From Campylobacter curvus (GTDB taxonomy: Bacteria; Campylobacterota; Campylobacteria; Campylobacterales; Campylobacteraceae): 64,000 nucleotides of DNA. Below are positions 17,694-26,122 of this stretch, piece by piece. The stretch lies in assembly GCF_013372125.1 (NCBI RefSeq), contig NZ_CP053826.1, positions 248,001 to 312,000 on the forward strand, written 5' to 3'. The position numbers and the translations under genes were made by a program. Below the pieces are notes generated by a model. The model had not been told where the DNA came from and ran no database searches. It saw only the letters and a list, made by a program, of their open reading frames with translations. The number at the start of each line of letters is the position of its first letter. Position 1 is the first letter of the stretch.

Positions 17694-20600
17694 CGCTCAC
17701 CTAAAAGTGAGACCGCTAGGCTTTTTGCGCCTTTGAAATCGACCTTGCCGCTTCCAAGCATCGGCACGTCATCGACTAAAAACATGTAGCTTGGAAACAT
17801 TATCGCAGGCAGGTTCGAGCTTTTTAATACCTGCTCGATATCCTCTGGTGCACTACTTTGCTTTACTAAAAGCGCGACGGCTTCGCCCTTTTTATCGTCA
17901 GGGACGTTTACCGCCGTAAATACCGCCTCGCCGCCAAGCACCTTGGCGATCTCCTCCTCGACGCTTCCTAGGCTTATCATCTCTCCGCCGATCTTGGCAA
18001 AGCGCGAATATCGATCGACGATGCTTACAAAACCGTTCTCGTCGACATGACCCTTGTCGCCTGTTTTGTAGTATCTGATGCCGTCTATCACGGCGATGAC
18101 CTCGTTTGTTTTTTCTTCGTCGTTTAGATAGCCTTTCATTACCTGCGAGCCGCCTATGATGATGAGGCCGTCCTCGCCGACGTTAAGCTCTTCAAGCGTA
18201 TTTGGATCGACGATCTTTATGATAGTGCCCGGAAGCGGCAGACCTACGGAGCCGGGCTTATTGAAGCTTAGCTCCTTAAGGCTCTCTTTTTCAAGGATGT
18301 TTGGCATATTCACAGCAACGACTGGTGCGGTCTCCGTGGTGCCGTATCCCTCGAAAATTTCGATCCCGAATTTTAGTTTGAATTCATCTTTTATCTCTTT
18401 TTTGAGCTTCTCGGCTCCCGCTACGACCATTCTAACGCTTTGAAACATCAAAGGAAGCAGCTTTTTGTTTTTAGCATAAAGCCTAAAGAACGTCGAAGTG
18501 CCAAAGAGTATGCTGACGTTGTGGCGTGCGGCCATCTTACCTATCATCGCGCCGTCTGTGGGGTCTGGCACGCTTACCATCTTTACGCCCTCGCAAAGTG
18601 GCATGAGCGTGGTCACGGTTAGGCCAAAGGAGTGAAATATCGGCAGAGAATTTAATATCACGTCATCTTTTCTGAAATTTAAAAGCTCGCTGATTTGCTT
18701 GATGTTTGCCAGTAAATTCTTGTGGCTCAGCTCGATGCCCTTTGGCTCTCCCTCGCTGCCGCTGCTAAACAATATAGTCGCCGTATCTTGCAGGCTGACC
18801 TTTTTGAAATTTAGCGCCTTGATGAGCCAAGCAGGGGCTAAAAACGCCGTTAGAAGCGAGCTGAATTTCGCCGATTTTGAAATTTGCTTGCTTAAATTTT
18901 CCACGTAGCGCACCTTGCCATCAAGTGAGCTTTTAAAGTCAAACCCCTTTGCCGCGAGCTTTTCTACGAATTTCTCCGACGTGATGACCTGGCTGATGTC
19001 AGCCTTTCTTAGAGCTGCACTTATGGCTTGTTCGCTTAGCGTGTAGTTGAGATTTACAGGGACTTTGCCGATGACAAAGAGCGCCATATTGACGATCGCA
19101 CCCACAGATGAGCTAGGCAGCAAGACGCCCACATGCTTCTCGCCTGCTAGCTCGCATTTTAAAATTTTAGCGAAAACCAAAACGGCGGTTATGAATTTTA
19201 GATTGCTCAAATTTACGCCGATACTGTCTACTACGCACTCTTTAAAGAGGTCTGATTTCGCCATTTCAAGCCAGTGATGAGTGAGCGGCTTTTGATTTTG
19301 TATGAAATTTTCCCACGACGAGAAGCTGAGCTCAACTACTTTTTGCTTCATCTGCACATTGTCGATGAAGTGCCTTATCGGTTTTCCAAAGGCTACGATG
19401 ATCTCTCTTTTGCCCCTTTTTCTGGTAAGCTCTTTGTAAAATTCGCTCGCTCTTGAAAAGCTCGAGCCCCAAAGTCCTCTTAGATAAAACGGCACGATGC
19501 AAATTTCCTCAAGCTCTCTTATGACTAGCTCAAAGCCCTTTTGAAATTCATTGATCTGGCCGTTGTAGCTGATGTGACCTTCGGGGAAGAGCGCGACTAC
19601 TTCGCCGTTTTTTAGATGCTCTCTTATCAGCTCGATGGACTCTTTGCTGGCACCCGCACCTATCGGGATCACTTTAAAAAATTTAAATATCCAGCTTAGA
19701 TACCATTTGTTGTAAATGCCTCGATACATCACGAATTTTATCCCTCTTGGGCTTGCTATTTGAAGCACGAGCCAGTCTATCCAGCTGATGTGGTTGCCAA
19801 GTAGCAGTACGCCGCCGCTTTGAGGTAAATTTTTAAGCCCTTCTACGTGGAAGCGGTAGTTTGTCTTTAAAATAGGCATTAATAAAAGCCTGGTAAAAAG
19901 GTGCGGAAGCTGCAAGATCGCATAGAGGCTACCTATAAAGCAAACAAACGCAGCAAAGATGAAAAGCCCGGTAGTTGAAATTTGAAGATAAACCAGCGCG
20001 ATACTAATCAGCAAGAAAAGGATCATCGAGACGTTTTGCAAGAAGTTATTCCCCGCCATGATCTTGCCCATCGTTTTATCCGGCGCGAAGTATTGGATCG
20101 TCGCGTTAAGCGGCACGATGAAAATTCCGCCGAAAAGGCCAAACGCAAACGAGCAAAGCGTGACTGCCAGTATGCTCGAGCTCGAGCCAAAGAAAAACAG
20201 CGATAAAAATATGCCAAAAGCACCCACCGGCACGATGCCAAGCTCGATGTGAAATTTACTCATCGCACCGGCCGTATATGAGCCCGCGATGATGCCTATG
20301 GCGCTCACTGCCAAGATGGCTTGTATCGCAAGGGCGTTGTCGTCGTTAAATATCATCTTATAATGAGCCGGGAAGGCTGCGATCACTACCTGTGAAACGC
20401 CCCAAAACACGCTAAGCCCGATGATGCTAAGCCAGATGTTTTGATTTTGCCTGATGGCGCTTAAATTTTCTTTCAGATAGGAGAGCTTGAAGTATTTTTT
20501 AGCGTCGAATTTCTCTTTGAATTCAGCCTCGTTAGCCTCTATAAACGGCAGCTTGTAGGCAAAAAACGCCTCTAGCGTACTAAAGACGACTAGCAAAATT

Positions 20601-21148
20601 CCTATCATGTAGATGCTTGAAAGTATCTGCGAAGGATCGTCCGAGTGGGTGTATGAAATTTCAAAAACGTATGAAAACACGAACGAGCTAAAGAGTATCG
20701 CAACGATGGTGAGCGCTTGTATTATGCCGTTTGCCATACCTAAATTTTCAGTACCGACGAGGGATTTTACGATGCCGTATTTTGCAGGCGAATATATCGC
20801 GCTTTGAACTGCTAGTATGAACGTCATCAAGAATGCGACCTCAAAAAGCCCGGCCAAATAGCTAAAAAGTATCGCCACGCTTATCGCCACGCCCGCTAAC
20901 GCGGCAACTCTGATGACCCTTGTTTTCGAGTATTTGTCGTTTATGAAGCCGGAGGGAGAGAAAAGCAGTATGAAAGGCAGCAAGATCATTGCATTCACCG
21001 CTGCAGTCAGGACGACTAGTGTGTCGCCTTCGTAGGTTTTTAAAAGCACGTTTTGGATCGTGATCTTGTGCGCAAGATCGATGCTTGCGTTTATGAACGC
21101 GATGGCAAGATACGGCAAAAAGCCCTTTATGGCCAGCAAATTTTTCAT
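17690..21148 (-). CDS. aas: Fused lysophospholipid transporter, acyltransferase and acyl-ACP synthetase (LplT-Aas)
   Basis: An 1152-residue three-part protein for recycling lysophospholipids. Residues 1 to about 410 are an MFS domain like LplT, which flips 2-acyl-glycerophosphoethanolamine into the cytoplasm. About 425-640 is a PlsC acyltransferase with the HX4D motif at His453-Asp458 and FPEG at 521-524. About 650-1152 is an AMP-forming acyl-ACP synthetase with SSGSEGEPKG near 793-802, YGTTETAP and YYKTGDKGHV. In E. coli, LplT and Aas are separate genes; the fusion is known in other proteobacteria. It overlaps the MerR gene and the amidohydrolase gene by 4 bases at each end, so all three are one transcript. 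Confidence 0.93.
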   Translation of the reverse strand: MKNLLAIKGFLPYLAIAFINASIDLAHKITIQNVLLKTYEGDTLVVLTAAVNAMILLPFILLFSPSGFINDKYSKTRVIRVAALAGVAISVAILFSYLAGLFEVAFLMTFILAVQSAIYSPAKYGIVKSLVGTENLGMANGIIQALTIVAILFSSFVFSYVFEISYTHSDDPSQILSSIYMIGILLVVFSTLEAFFAYKLPFIEANEAEFKEKFDAKKYFKLSYLKENLSAIRQNQNIWLSIIGLSVFWGVSQVVIAAFPAHYKMIFNDDNALAIQAILAVSAIGIIAGSYTAGAMSKFHIELGIVPVGAFGIFLSLFFFGSSSSILAVTLCSFAFGLFGGIFIVPLNATIQYFAPDKTMGKIMAGNNFLQNVSMILFLLISIALVYLQISTTGLFIFAAFVCFIGSLYAILQLPHLFTRLLLMPILKTNYRFHVEGLKNLPQSGGVLLLGNHISWIDWLVLQIASPRGIKFVMYRGIYNKWYLSWIFKFFKVIPIGAGASKESIELIREHLKNGEVVALFPEGHISYNGQINEFQKGFELVIRELEEICIVPFYLRGLWGSSFSRASEFYKELTRKRGKREIIVAFGKPIRHFIDNVQMKQKVVELSFSSWENFIQNQKPLTHHWLEMAKSDLFKECVVDSIGVNLSNLKFITAVLVFAKILKCELAGEKHVGVLLPSSSVGAIVNMALFVIGKVPVNLNYTLSEQAISAALRKADISQVITSEKFVEKLAAKGFDFKSSLDGKVRYVENLSKQISKSAKFSSLLTAFLAPAWLIKALNFKKVSLQDTATILFSSGSEGEPKGIELSHKNLLANIKQISELLNFRKDDVILNSLPIFHSFGLTVTTLMPLCEGVKMVSVPDPTDGAMIGKMAARHNVSILFGTSTFFRLYAKNKKLLPLMFQSVRMVVAGAEKLKKEIKDEFKLKFGIEIFEGYGTTETAPVVAVNMPNILEKESLKELSFNKPGSVGLPLPGTIIKIVDPNTLEELNVGEDGLIIIGGSQVMKGYLNDEEKTNEVIAVIDGIRYYKTGDKGHVDENGFVSIVDRYSRFAKIGGEMISLGSVEEEIAKVLGGEAVFTAVNVPDDKKGEAVALLVKQSSAPEDIEQVLKSSNLPAIMFPSYMFLVDDVPMLGSGKVDFKGAKSLAVSLLGER

Positions 21149-21789
21149 TTCGTTTCCTTTTTATAAGTATTTAATGTATGCATGTTTAGGATGTAAGGCT
21201 TTACGATGAGTAAGATGTCAAATAGATGCTTTAGCGTGTCGTTCGTGTCTTTTGCCGAGTTTTTGAGCGAGTCGATCGTCAGCGCGACTTCGTCTTTTGA
21301 AAGCTGCTGCGCTAAATTTACGTAGGCTTTGATGATGCCAAGCTCGCTCTTGCTAGAATTTACGATGATAGATAAAATTTCTCTTTCTTTGCCCGTGAAT
21401 ACACCGTCTCTTGGCATCAAAAATCCATCTTCGACCAGCTTTGAAATTTCATCTTTTGAGATCTTAAACTCGCCGGCAAGCTCATCGATGCTGTAAATTC
21501 TCGTGAAATTTGCGCCCATTATGAGCTCGAGCGTCTTAAAAAGCGTCTCGTAGGGGTTGTTCATATCAAAGCTTGGGTGACTAAAAAGCGCCTTTATCTG
21601 AGCGATAGAGGAGTTGAAATTTATCTGAAGATATTTGATAAATTCGATGATCTGCACGCATTTTTCCTCGTATAGATAGAGGTTTGGCTTTGGTTTATCA
21701 GGCTCCGGCAGCAGTCCTTCTTTAACGTAGTAAAGGATCGTGGACTTGGGAGTGTCGCTTTTTTGTATGAGCTCGTTCATCTTTAGCAT
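21145..21789 (-). CDS. MerR-family transcriptional regulator
   Basis: A 214-residue regulator with an N-terminal MerR winged helix: MNELIQKSDTPKSTILYYVKEGLL, then NLYLYEEKCVQIIEFIKYLQ. The remaining 130 residues form an effector or dimerisation region with no cysteine pattern for metal sensing. AAGGAGAT fits the first ATG (21789); a second ATG three codons in is possible. It leads the LplT-Aas-amidohydrolase operon, so it most likely controls it, perhaps in response to a fatty acid or membrane signal. That is inference from position. Confidence 0.85.
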   Translation of the reverse strand: MLKMNELIQKSDTPKSTILYYVKEGLLPEPDKPKPNLYLYEEKCVQIIEFIKYLQINFNSSIAQIKALFSHPSFDMNNPYETLFKTLELIMGANFTRIYSIDELAGEFKISKDEISKLVEDGFLMPRDGVFTGKEREILSIIVNSSKSELGIIKAYVNLAQQLSKDEVALTIDSLKNSAKDTNDTLKHLFDILLIVKPYILNMHTLNTYKKETK

Positions 21790-21845
21790 TTGCGGATCTC
21801 CTTTTTTGAAATTTCGTGAAATATTACACCGGGTTAGCTTAAAAG

Positions 21846-21861
21846 AGTGTTAAGCGACACT
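21846..21861. promoter_or_regulatory. Small dyad upstream of the MerR operon
   Basis: AGTGT (21846-21850) and ACACT (21857-21861), plus a further ACACT at once downstream, lie about 60 bases upstream of the MerR start. Autoregulatory binding is possible; the match is short and no clear promoter boxes frame it. Confidence 0.25.
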
Positions 21862-22027
21862 TTACACTTTGTGAGGTAATCAAAAATATGAACGCCATAT
21901 CAAAACATAGTCCAAATTTTAAACGTTAGCAAACGATAAATTCCTAAATTTACCTTTTTATCATACTTTTATATAAGCAAATATATAATTTTAAAAATAT
22001 AAAACACTAAATTTTAGGAGAAAAAGA

Positions 22028-23062
22028 ATGAATAAAATTCTTAAATTTACGTTGGTGCTTGCGCTTTTTGCATCGTCTTTGTTTGCCGAGCGCACGATAA
22101 CCGATCAGCTTGGCAGAGAGGTGAAGCTACCAGATGAGGTCAAACGCATAGTTGTCTTACAGCATCAAAGCCTAAATGCGCTAAACGAGATAAACGCGAT
22201 GGATAAGGTCGTGGGTGTTTTGCAAAGCTGGGAAAAACAGCTTGGCAAAGCCTATCTCAGGCTAGCTCCAAGTCTAAAAGACATGCCGACTCCGGGCGAT
22301 CTAAAAACGATAAATTACGAGGCGGTGTTAAAGCTAAAGCCTGATGTTGTCATCGTCACAAACTACATCGCAAAAGATCAGCTGGCAAAAATGGACGAGC
22401 TGAAAATCCCTGTCGTTGGCGTGAGCTTTCAAAAGACTGATAGCAGCGTCAAAGACAAGCTAAATCCGACCTTCAAAGATGACGAGGTAGCCTATACTGA
22501 GGGCTTTTACGAGGGCATAGAGCTACTTGGCAAGGTCGCAAACCGCGAGAAAGAGGCTGACGAGCTCATCAAATATGTCAAAAAATCACAATCAGAGCTA
22601 AAAGCCAAAATGACCGGCCTAAAGAGTGCCAAAAGGGTCAAAATTTACATGGCAAATCCCGACTTGCACACCTATGGAAGCGGCAAATACACGGGAATTT
22701 TCTTTGAGCGAGCAGGCGGAGAGAACGTAGCCAAAAAGGACATCGTAGGAGCTAAGCAAATTTCAGCCGAGCAGCTTTTGGCTTGGGGTCCTGATATGAT
22801 ATTCGTCCAAGAGCGCTTCCCTCAAGTGCCAGCCGAGCTAAAGGACAACGCCGCGCTTAAAAATTTAAAAGCAATAAAAGACGGCAAAATTTTCATGATG
22901 CCTGAATACGCAAAAGCTTGGGGCTATCCGACAGCCGAGGCGATGGCGCTTGGTGAAGAGTGGCTAGCCATAAAGCTTTATCCACAGCTTTTTAACGGAG
23001 TGAATTTTGACAAAAAAGTAGAGGATTTTTACCACAAATTTTACAGAACGTCGTATAAATAA
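22028..23062 (+). CDS. Periplasmic binding protein of an iron-chelate/heme/cobalamin-type ABC transporter
   Basis: A 344-residue class III binding protein with a signal peptide (MNKILKFTLVLALFASSLFA). The mature N-terminus ITDQLGREVKLPDEVKRIVV and the later KPDVVIVTNY and LLAWGPDMIF segments are typical of the FecB/BtuF/FhuD family. AKAWGYPTAEAMALGEEWLA near the C-terminus resembles proteins with broad metal-chelate ligands. TTTAGGAG precedes the start. The permease begins one base into the stop codon, so the three genes are translationally coupled. No clear Fur box was found upstream. Substrate not assigned. Confidence 0.87.
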   Translation: MNKILKFTLVLALFASSLFAERTITDQLGREVKLPDEVKRIVVLQHQSLNALNEINAMDKVVGVLQSWEKQLGKAYLRLAPSLKDMPTPGDLKTINYEAVLKLKPDVVIVTNYIAKDQLAKMDELKIPVVGVSFQKTDSSVKDKLNPTFKDDEVAYTEGFYEGIELLGKVANREKEADELIKYVKKSQSELKAKMTGLKSAKRVKIYMANPDLHTYGSGKYTGIFFERAGGENVAKKDIVGAKQISAEQLLAWGPDMIFVQERFPQVPAELKDNAALKNLKAIKDGKIFMMPEYAKAWGYPTAEAMALGEEWLAIKLYPQLFNGVNFDKKVEDFYHKFYRTSYK

Positions 23063-24036
23063 TGCCTCTAATCTTGATCGGTATTTGGGTCTTGCTCTGT
23101 CTGGCTTCGCTGATGAGCGGGCAATACTCGCTAAATTTTCACGAGCTGGCTGAAATTTTGATGCTAAATTCCAGCGACCAGACGGCAAACAGCGTCGTTT
23201 TTGACATCAGGATCCCGCGGATATTGCTATCTAGTCTTTGTGGCGGGATACTGGCACTTTCCGGTCTTAGCCTGCAAGCAGTGTTTAAAAACCCACTCGT
23301 AGGCCCTCATATCATCGGCGTCAGCACAGCAGCAGCCTTTGGCGGTGCGCTTTGCATTTTGATAGGGCTTTGGAAATTTTACATCGTCGCGTTCGCCTTC
23401 TTTTTTGGGCTCGTAGCGCTTGCGATGCTTTATTTCATAGCTAAATTCATCGCCCGTGCCGACGTTTTTTCGCTCATTTTAGCAGGTATCGTGATAAACG
23501 GCGTATTTGCCGCACTAACTAGCCTCGTGCAGTATCTAGCCGACAACGAAGATGTGCTGCCAAACATCATCTACTGGCTGCTTGGAAGCTTTGTGAGCGC
23601 TAATTACGACAAACTGATTTTGATCGCTATCGTCTCGGCTCCTTGCGTCTTGCTGCTTTTGCTTATCAGGTATAGGTTTAACCTGCTTAGTCTAAACGAC
23701 GAAGATCTAAAGGTGCTTGGCGTCAATATCACTCTGCTGCGCTCATTCATCCTGATCGTTTGTACGCTTTTGATAGCCGTTCAGGTCAGTGTCAGCGGCA
23801 ATATCGGCTGGGTCGGGCTGGTCGTGCCTCACATCACGAGGCTCATCTGCGGCAGCGACCACGTCAGATCGATGCCAAACTGCTTCATCATCGGAGCGAT
23901 ATTCATGCTTTTCGTGGACGATCTAGCAAGGAGCATCAGTAGCTCCGAAGTGCCGCTTAGCATACTTTGCGCGCTTATCGGAAGTCCGATATTTGCGATT
24001 TTACTAAAAAGGAGCGCGGGTGGGAGATCTGCTTAA
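23062..24036 (+). CDS. FecCD-family ABC permease
   Basis: A 324-residue permease with about ten membrane helices, forming a homodimeric channel in the inner membrane for the metal chelate carried by the upstream binding protein. Family marks are MSGQYSLNF, FDIRIPRILLSSLCGG, LSLQAVFKNPLVGPHIIGV and SGNIGWVGLVVPHITRLICG, the last being the coupling region that contacts the ATPase. The ATG overlaps the stop of the preceding gene and the end overlaps the ATPase gene by 17 bases. Confidence 0.92.
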   Translation: MPLILIGIWVLLCLASLMSGQYSLNFHELAEILMLNSSDQTANSVVFDIRIPRILLSSLCGGILALSGLSLQAVFKNPLVGPHIIGVSTAAAFGGALCILIGLWKFYIVAFAFFFGLVALAMLYFIAKFIARADVFSLILAGIVINGVFAALTSLVQYLADNEDVLPNIIYWLLGSFVSANYDKLILIAIVSAPCVLLLLLIRYRFNLLSLNDEDLKVLGVNITLLRSFILIVCTLLIAVQVSVSGNIGWVGLVVPHITRLICGSDHVRSMPNCFIIGAIFMLFVDDLARSISSSEVPLSILCALIGSPIFAILLKRSAGGRSA

Positions 24037-24784
24037 GATAAAAAACGCCGCGTTTTATTATGAAAGCGGCAAATTCCTCTTTCGCGGGCTAAATTTTAGC
24101 GTCAAAAGGGGCGAAATTTTAAGTATTTTAGGGCTAAACGGACAGGGCAAAAGCACTCTGATGTTTTGCATGATGGGAGTTTTTGCATTAAAAGAGGGTA
24201 AGATAAGCGGGGAAGCTAAATTTGCATTTTTACCTCAAAGCTTTAACGTAGCGTTTGATTATAGTGTCTTGGATATCGTTTTGATGGGGCGCATACGTGA
24301 AATTTCGATATTTTCAAAACCCGGCGCAAAAGATATCGAAATTTGCAAAAACTGCCTTGATATGCTTGAAATCTCACACCTCATCAAAAAGAGCTTCAAC
24401 TCGCTTTCTGGCGGTCAAAGACAGCTCGTGCTCTTTGCCAGAGCGATGGCTAGCAACAGCGATGTGCTATTTTTAGACGAGCCCACATCGGCTTTGGATC
24501 TTAAAAACCAAGACCGGGTCCTAAGCCTCATCAAGAATTTAAAAGAGCAAAGCCAAGCGAGCATAGTTTTTACGACTCACCAGCCAAATCACGCATTAGC
24601 CGTCGCAAACAACACGCTCATACTAAAAAACGACCTAAGCTATGAATTTGGCAAGAGTCACGACGTGCTAACGGATGAAAATTTAAGTTCGCTTTACGAC
24701 GTAGATGTAAGGACTATAAATTTTAGCCTAAACGGCGCGCAGATCCCCAGCATAACGCAAATTTTTACAACGCAAAAGAGCTAG
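24020..24784 (+). CDS. ABC transporter ATP-binding protein (FecE/BtuD-like)
   Basis: A 254-residue ATPase that powers the FecCD-type importer. Walker A is GLNGQGKST, the signature is LSGGQRQLVLFARAM, and Walker B is VLFLDEPTSALD with the switch histidine in TTHQPNH. GTG at 24020 is taken as the start: it lies inside the end of the permease gene, with GGAGCG just before it. Third and last gene of the operon; it converges with the minus-strand gene at 24808. Confidence 0.93.
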   Translation: MGDLLKIKNAAFYYESGKFLFRGLNFSVKRGEILSILGLNGQGKSTLMFCMMGVFALKEGKISGEAKFAFLPQSFNVAFDYSVLDIVLMGRIREISIFSKPGAKDIEICKNCLDMLEISHLIKKSFNSLSGGQRQLVLFARAMASNSDVLFLDEPTSALDLKNQDRVLSLIKNLKEQSQASIVFTTHQPNHALAVANNTLILKNDLSYEFGKSHDVLTDENLSSLYDVDVRTINFSLNGAQIPSITQIFTTQKS

Positions 24785-24807
24785 GCGTCGTTTGCGTTGC
24801 TGTGGGT

Positions 24808-25407
24808 TTATTCGTCTTTAAAATAAGAACACGTAGATATGTCGCTGTTTAATAAAAAACGATACAAAGTGCCCGTGTGATCGCGTGCTCGCTCTAAATT
24901 TTGTAAAATTTTGACCAAGATCGGCAGTACTTTCTCGTCCTTTTTTAAAAGCTTATTCGCCTTTTTAAGAGCGCTGTTGCTCGCTTTTAGCTCGACACAC
25001 TGCGTCCACCACCACTTTGCGCTCTTTCCGTTAAATTCGCTGTTTTTATCGATTTGATCTTTGAGGTCGATTATTTGGTTCGTGAGAGCTAAATTTTGCT
25101 TCCTCAAGGCCTTTAGCTCCTGCGTTTGTCTAAGAAATTCTTCATCCAGCTCTCTGCTCGCCCAAACACGAAAAAATTTCGCCTCCTTGCCACGAATGAA
25201 AAAGCCTAAAAACTCGACGCCTCTTAGCGTCCATTTTATGATCTCTTGACGTTTGCCGCTAGCGTGATCGTAGCTTTTGAAGTAGTGGATGCCAGGAACG
25301 AGTTCGTCTGAATGTTTGTGCCTAAGGTAGGCCAGGGTTTGATCCGTAGTGCTAAATTTTATTGCCGCTTCTTTGCTGGTAAAAGTTATAGGGTTCGTGA
25401 TTTGCAT
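24808..25407 (-). CDS. Antirepressor-like / phage-type DNA-binding protein with coiled coil
   Basis: A 199-residue protein not firmly assigned. The N-terminal 80 residues (ITFTSKEAAIKF, LAYLRHKHSDELVPG, QEIIKWTLRGVEFLGFFIRG) look like a compact DNA-binding or Bro/KilA-type regulatory domain. Residues about 85-165 are a charged coiled coil (FLRQTQELKALRKQNLALTN). Lys/Glu-rich content and an isolated position fit a mobile-element gene. It lies downstream of an XRE repressor, a consensus promoter and a 16-codon ORF, all on this strand. Its own ribosome site (AAAGGCGG) is inside a hairpin, so translation may be controlled. Confidence 0.55.
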   Translation of the reverse strand: MQITNPITFTSKEAAIKFSTTDQTLAYLRHKHSDELVPGIHYFKSYDHASGKRQEIIKWTLRGVEFLGFFIRGKEAKFFRVWASRELDEEFLRQTQELKALRKQNLALTNQIIDLKDQIDKNSEFNGKSAKWWWTQCVELKASNSALKKANKLLKKDEKVLPILVKILQNLERARDHTGTLYRFLLNSDISTCSYFKDE

Positions 25408-25408
25408 G

Positions 25409-25443
25409 ATTCCGCCTTTAAAATTTTATCTTTAAAAGCGGAA
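25409..25443 (-). promoter_or_regulatory. Hairpin covering the ribosome-binding site of the 24808-25407 gene
   Basis: On the minus strand ATTCCGCTTTTAAA and TTTAAAGGCGGAAT pair around a short loop, with one unpaired base in the stem. The second arm contains the AAAGGCGG sequence that must serve as ribosome site for the ATG at 25407, two bases further on. The stem would hide it until opened. Confidence 0.6.
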
Positions 25444-25487
25444 TTGTTTTTGATCGTTTGCCTAAAGTGTCTTTAAGACCAAGTGGG

Positions 25488-25538
25488 CTACATGCCCAGT
25501 GTGGCTGAAATGATCGAAATTATCGCTAGTATGTCCAT
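25488..25538 (-). CDS. 16-residue hydrophobic peptide (leader peptide or small membrane toxin candidate)
   Basis: ATG at 25538, TAG ending at 25488, encoding MDILAIISIISATLGM. Upstream is AAAGGAG with five bases to the ATG, one of the best ribosome sites in the window, which argues that the ORF is truly translated. The sequence is almost wholly hydrophobic with one acidic residue, like the short membrane peptides of type I toxin-antitoxin systems, but it would also suit a leader peptide that opens the hairpin 45 bases downstream. It is preceded by an untranslated region of about 220 bases with three small hairpins (CGCTT-TTGC-AAGCG, TTAGC-TTT-GCTAA and TGCTAC/GTAGCA). No homolog recognised by eye. 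Confidence 0.5.
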   Translation of the reverse strand: MDILAIISIISATLGM

Positions 25539-25742
25539 TTGATCTCCTTTAATTTGTCGTTAGCAAAGCTAAACTAAAAATGCGTTCGCTTGCAAAAGCG
25601 ATGATTCATGAAGCCTTGTTAGGTTTCAAAACTCGGGTTTGCGTCATGCTACTTAAATTTATCGTAGCACTCGTTTGAGCTCAATTTTAGTGTATTTTGG
25701 CAAACTAATCTAAATTGAACAACGTCGCTTTTAAAAGAACTT

Positions 25743-25758
25743 TACAGATTTTTCTGTA
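25743..25758. promoter_or_regulatory. Palindromic operator candidate 1
   Basis: A perfect 6-bp dyad, TACAGA-TTTT-TCTGTA, sits just downstream of the expected transcription start of the minus-strand promoter at 25770-25798. A near copy lies at 25837-25853. A likely site for the XRE protein. Confidence 0.6.
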
Positions 25759-25769
25759 TCGTGGCTGGT

Positions 25770-25798
25770 ATTATAGAGATTATTTCTTGTAATGTCAA
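25770..25798 (-). promoter_or_regulatory. Consensus sigma-70 promoter
   Basis: On the minus strand TTGACA (25798-25793), a 17-base spacer and TATAAT (25775-25770) match both boxes and the spacing exactly. Campylobacter promoters usually lack a clear -35 box, so this stands out. It points toward the 16-codon ORF and the gene at 24808-25407. Confidence 0.75.
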
Positions 25799-25836
25799 GC
25801 AATATCAAGATTATTTATACATTGGTGTAAAATTTA

Positions 25837-25853
25837 TACAGAGTTTTTCTGCA
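25837..25853. promoter_or_regulatory. Palindromic operator candidate 2
   Basis: TACAGA-GTTTT-TCTGCA differs from site 1 by one base and one spacer nucleotide. It lies between the XRE gene (stop at 25880) and the -35 box of the minus-strand promoter, so the two sites bracket the promoter. Confidence 0.5.
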
Positions 25854-25879
25854 TAAACGGTAGGTTTAAGAGGTGTTTT

Positions 25880-26122
25880 TCAGCGCTCTTTTTGAAGCTC
25901 GGAAATAATTTGCAAAAGGGTATTTATCTTTTCGACTTTATTTTTTAATTTATGATTTTCTAGTAGCAAATCAAGCGTTTTTATAGTGTGTTCAGGCAGA
26001 TTATCGGCGTTTGCGACCCATTTTTGCACAGCCGTTATATGTATCCCCAGCCTTTGAGCCAGTTCTTTTTGCGTGATGCCAAGCACGGCGCAGACTCTTT
26101 TTACGATATTTTTCTCTGCCAT
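25880..26122 (-). CDS. Small XRE/Cro-type helix-turn-helix regulator
   Basis: An 80-residue protein with one helix-turn-helix: residues 9-45 (RVCAVLGITQKELAQRLGIHITAVQKWVAN) match XRE/YdaS-like repressors, with TQKELAQRLG as the first and ITAVQKWV as the recognition helix. The tail is a Leu-rich helix (LLLENHKLKNKVEKINTLLQ) for dimerisation. AAGGACGAAACG precedes the start. It is upstream of, and on the same strand as, the promoter, 16-codon ORF and antirepressor-like gene, and probably represses them through the two TACAGA dyads. Confidence 0.75.
   Translation of the reverse strand: MAEKNIVKRVCAVLGITQKELAQRLGIHITAVQKWVANADNLPEHTIKTLDLLLENHKLKNKVEKINTLLQIISELQKER

Noticed and set aside
21862-22027. 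Fur box upstream of the metal-chelate importer
   Set aside because: The region is AT-rich with partial matches, but no dyad close to the known Campylobacter Fur sites was found.
25606-25647. 13-codon ORF (MTQTRVLKPNKAS) in the leader of the XRE cassette
   Set aside because: It has no ribosome site and lies next to a hairpin; it is probably untranslated.
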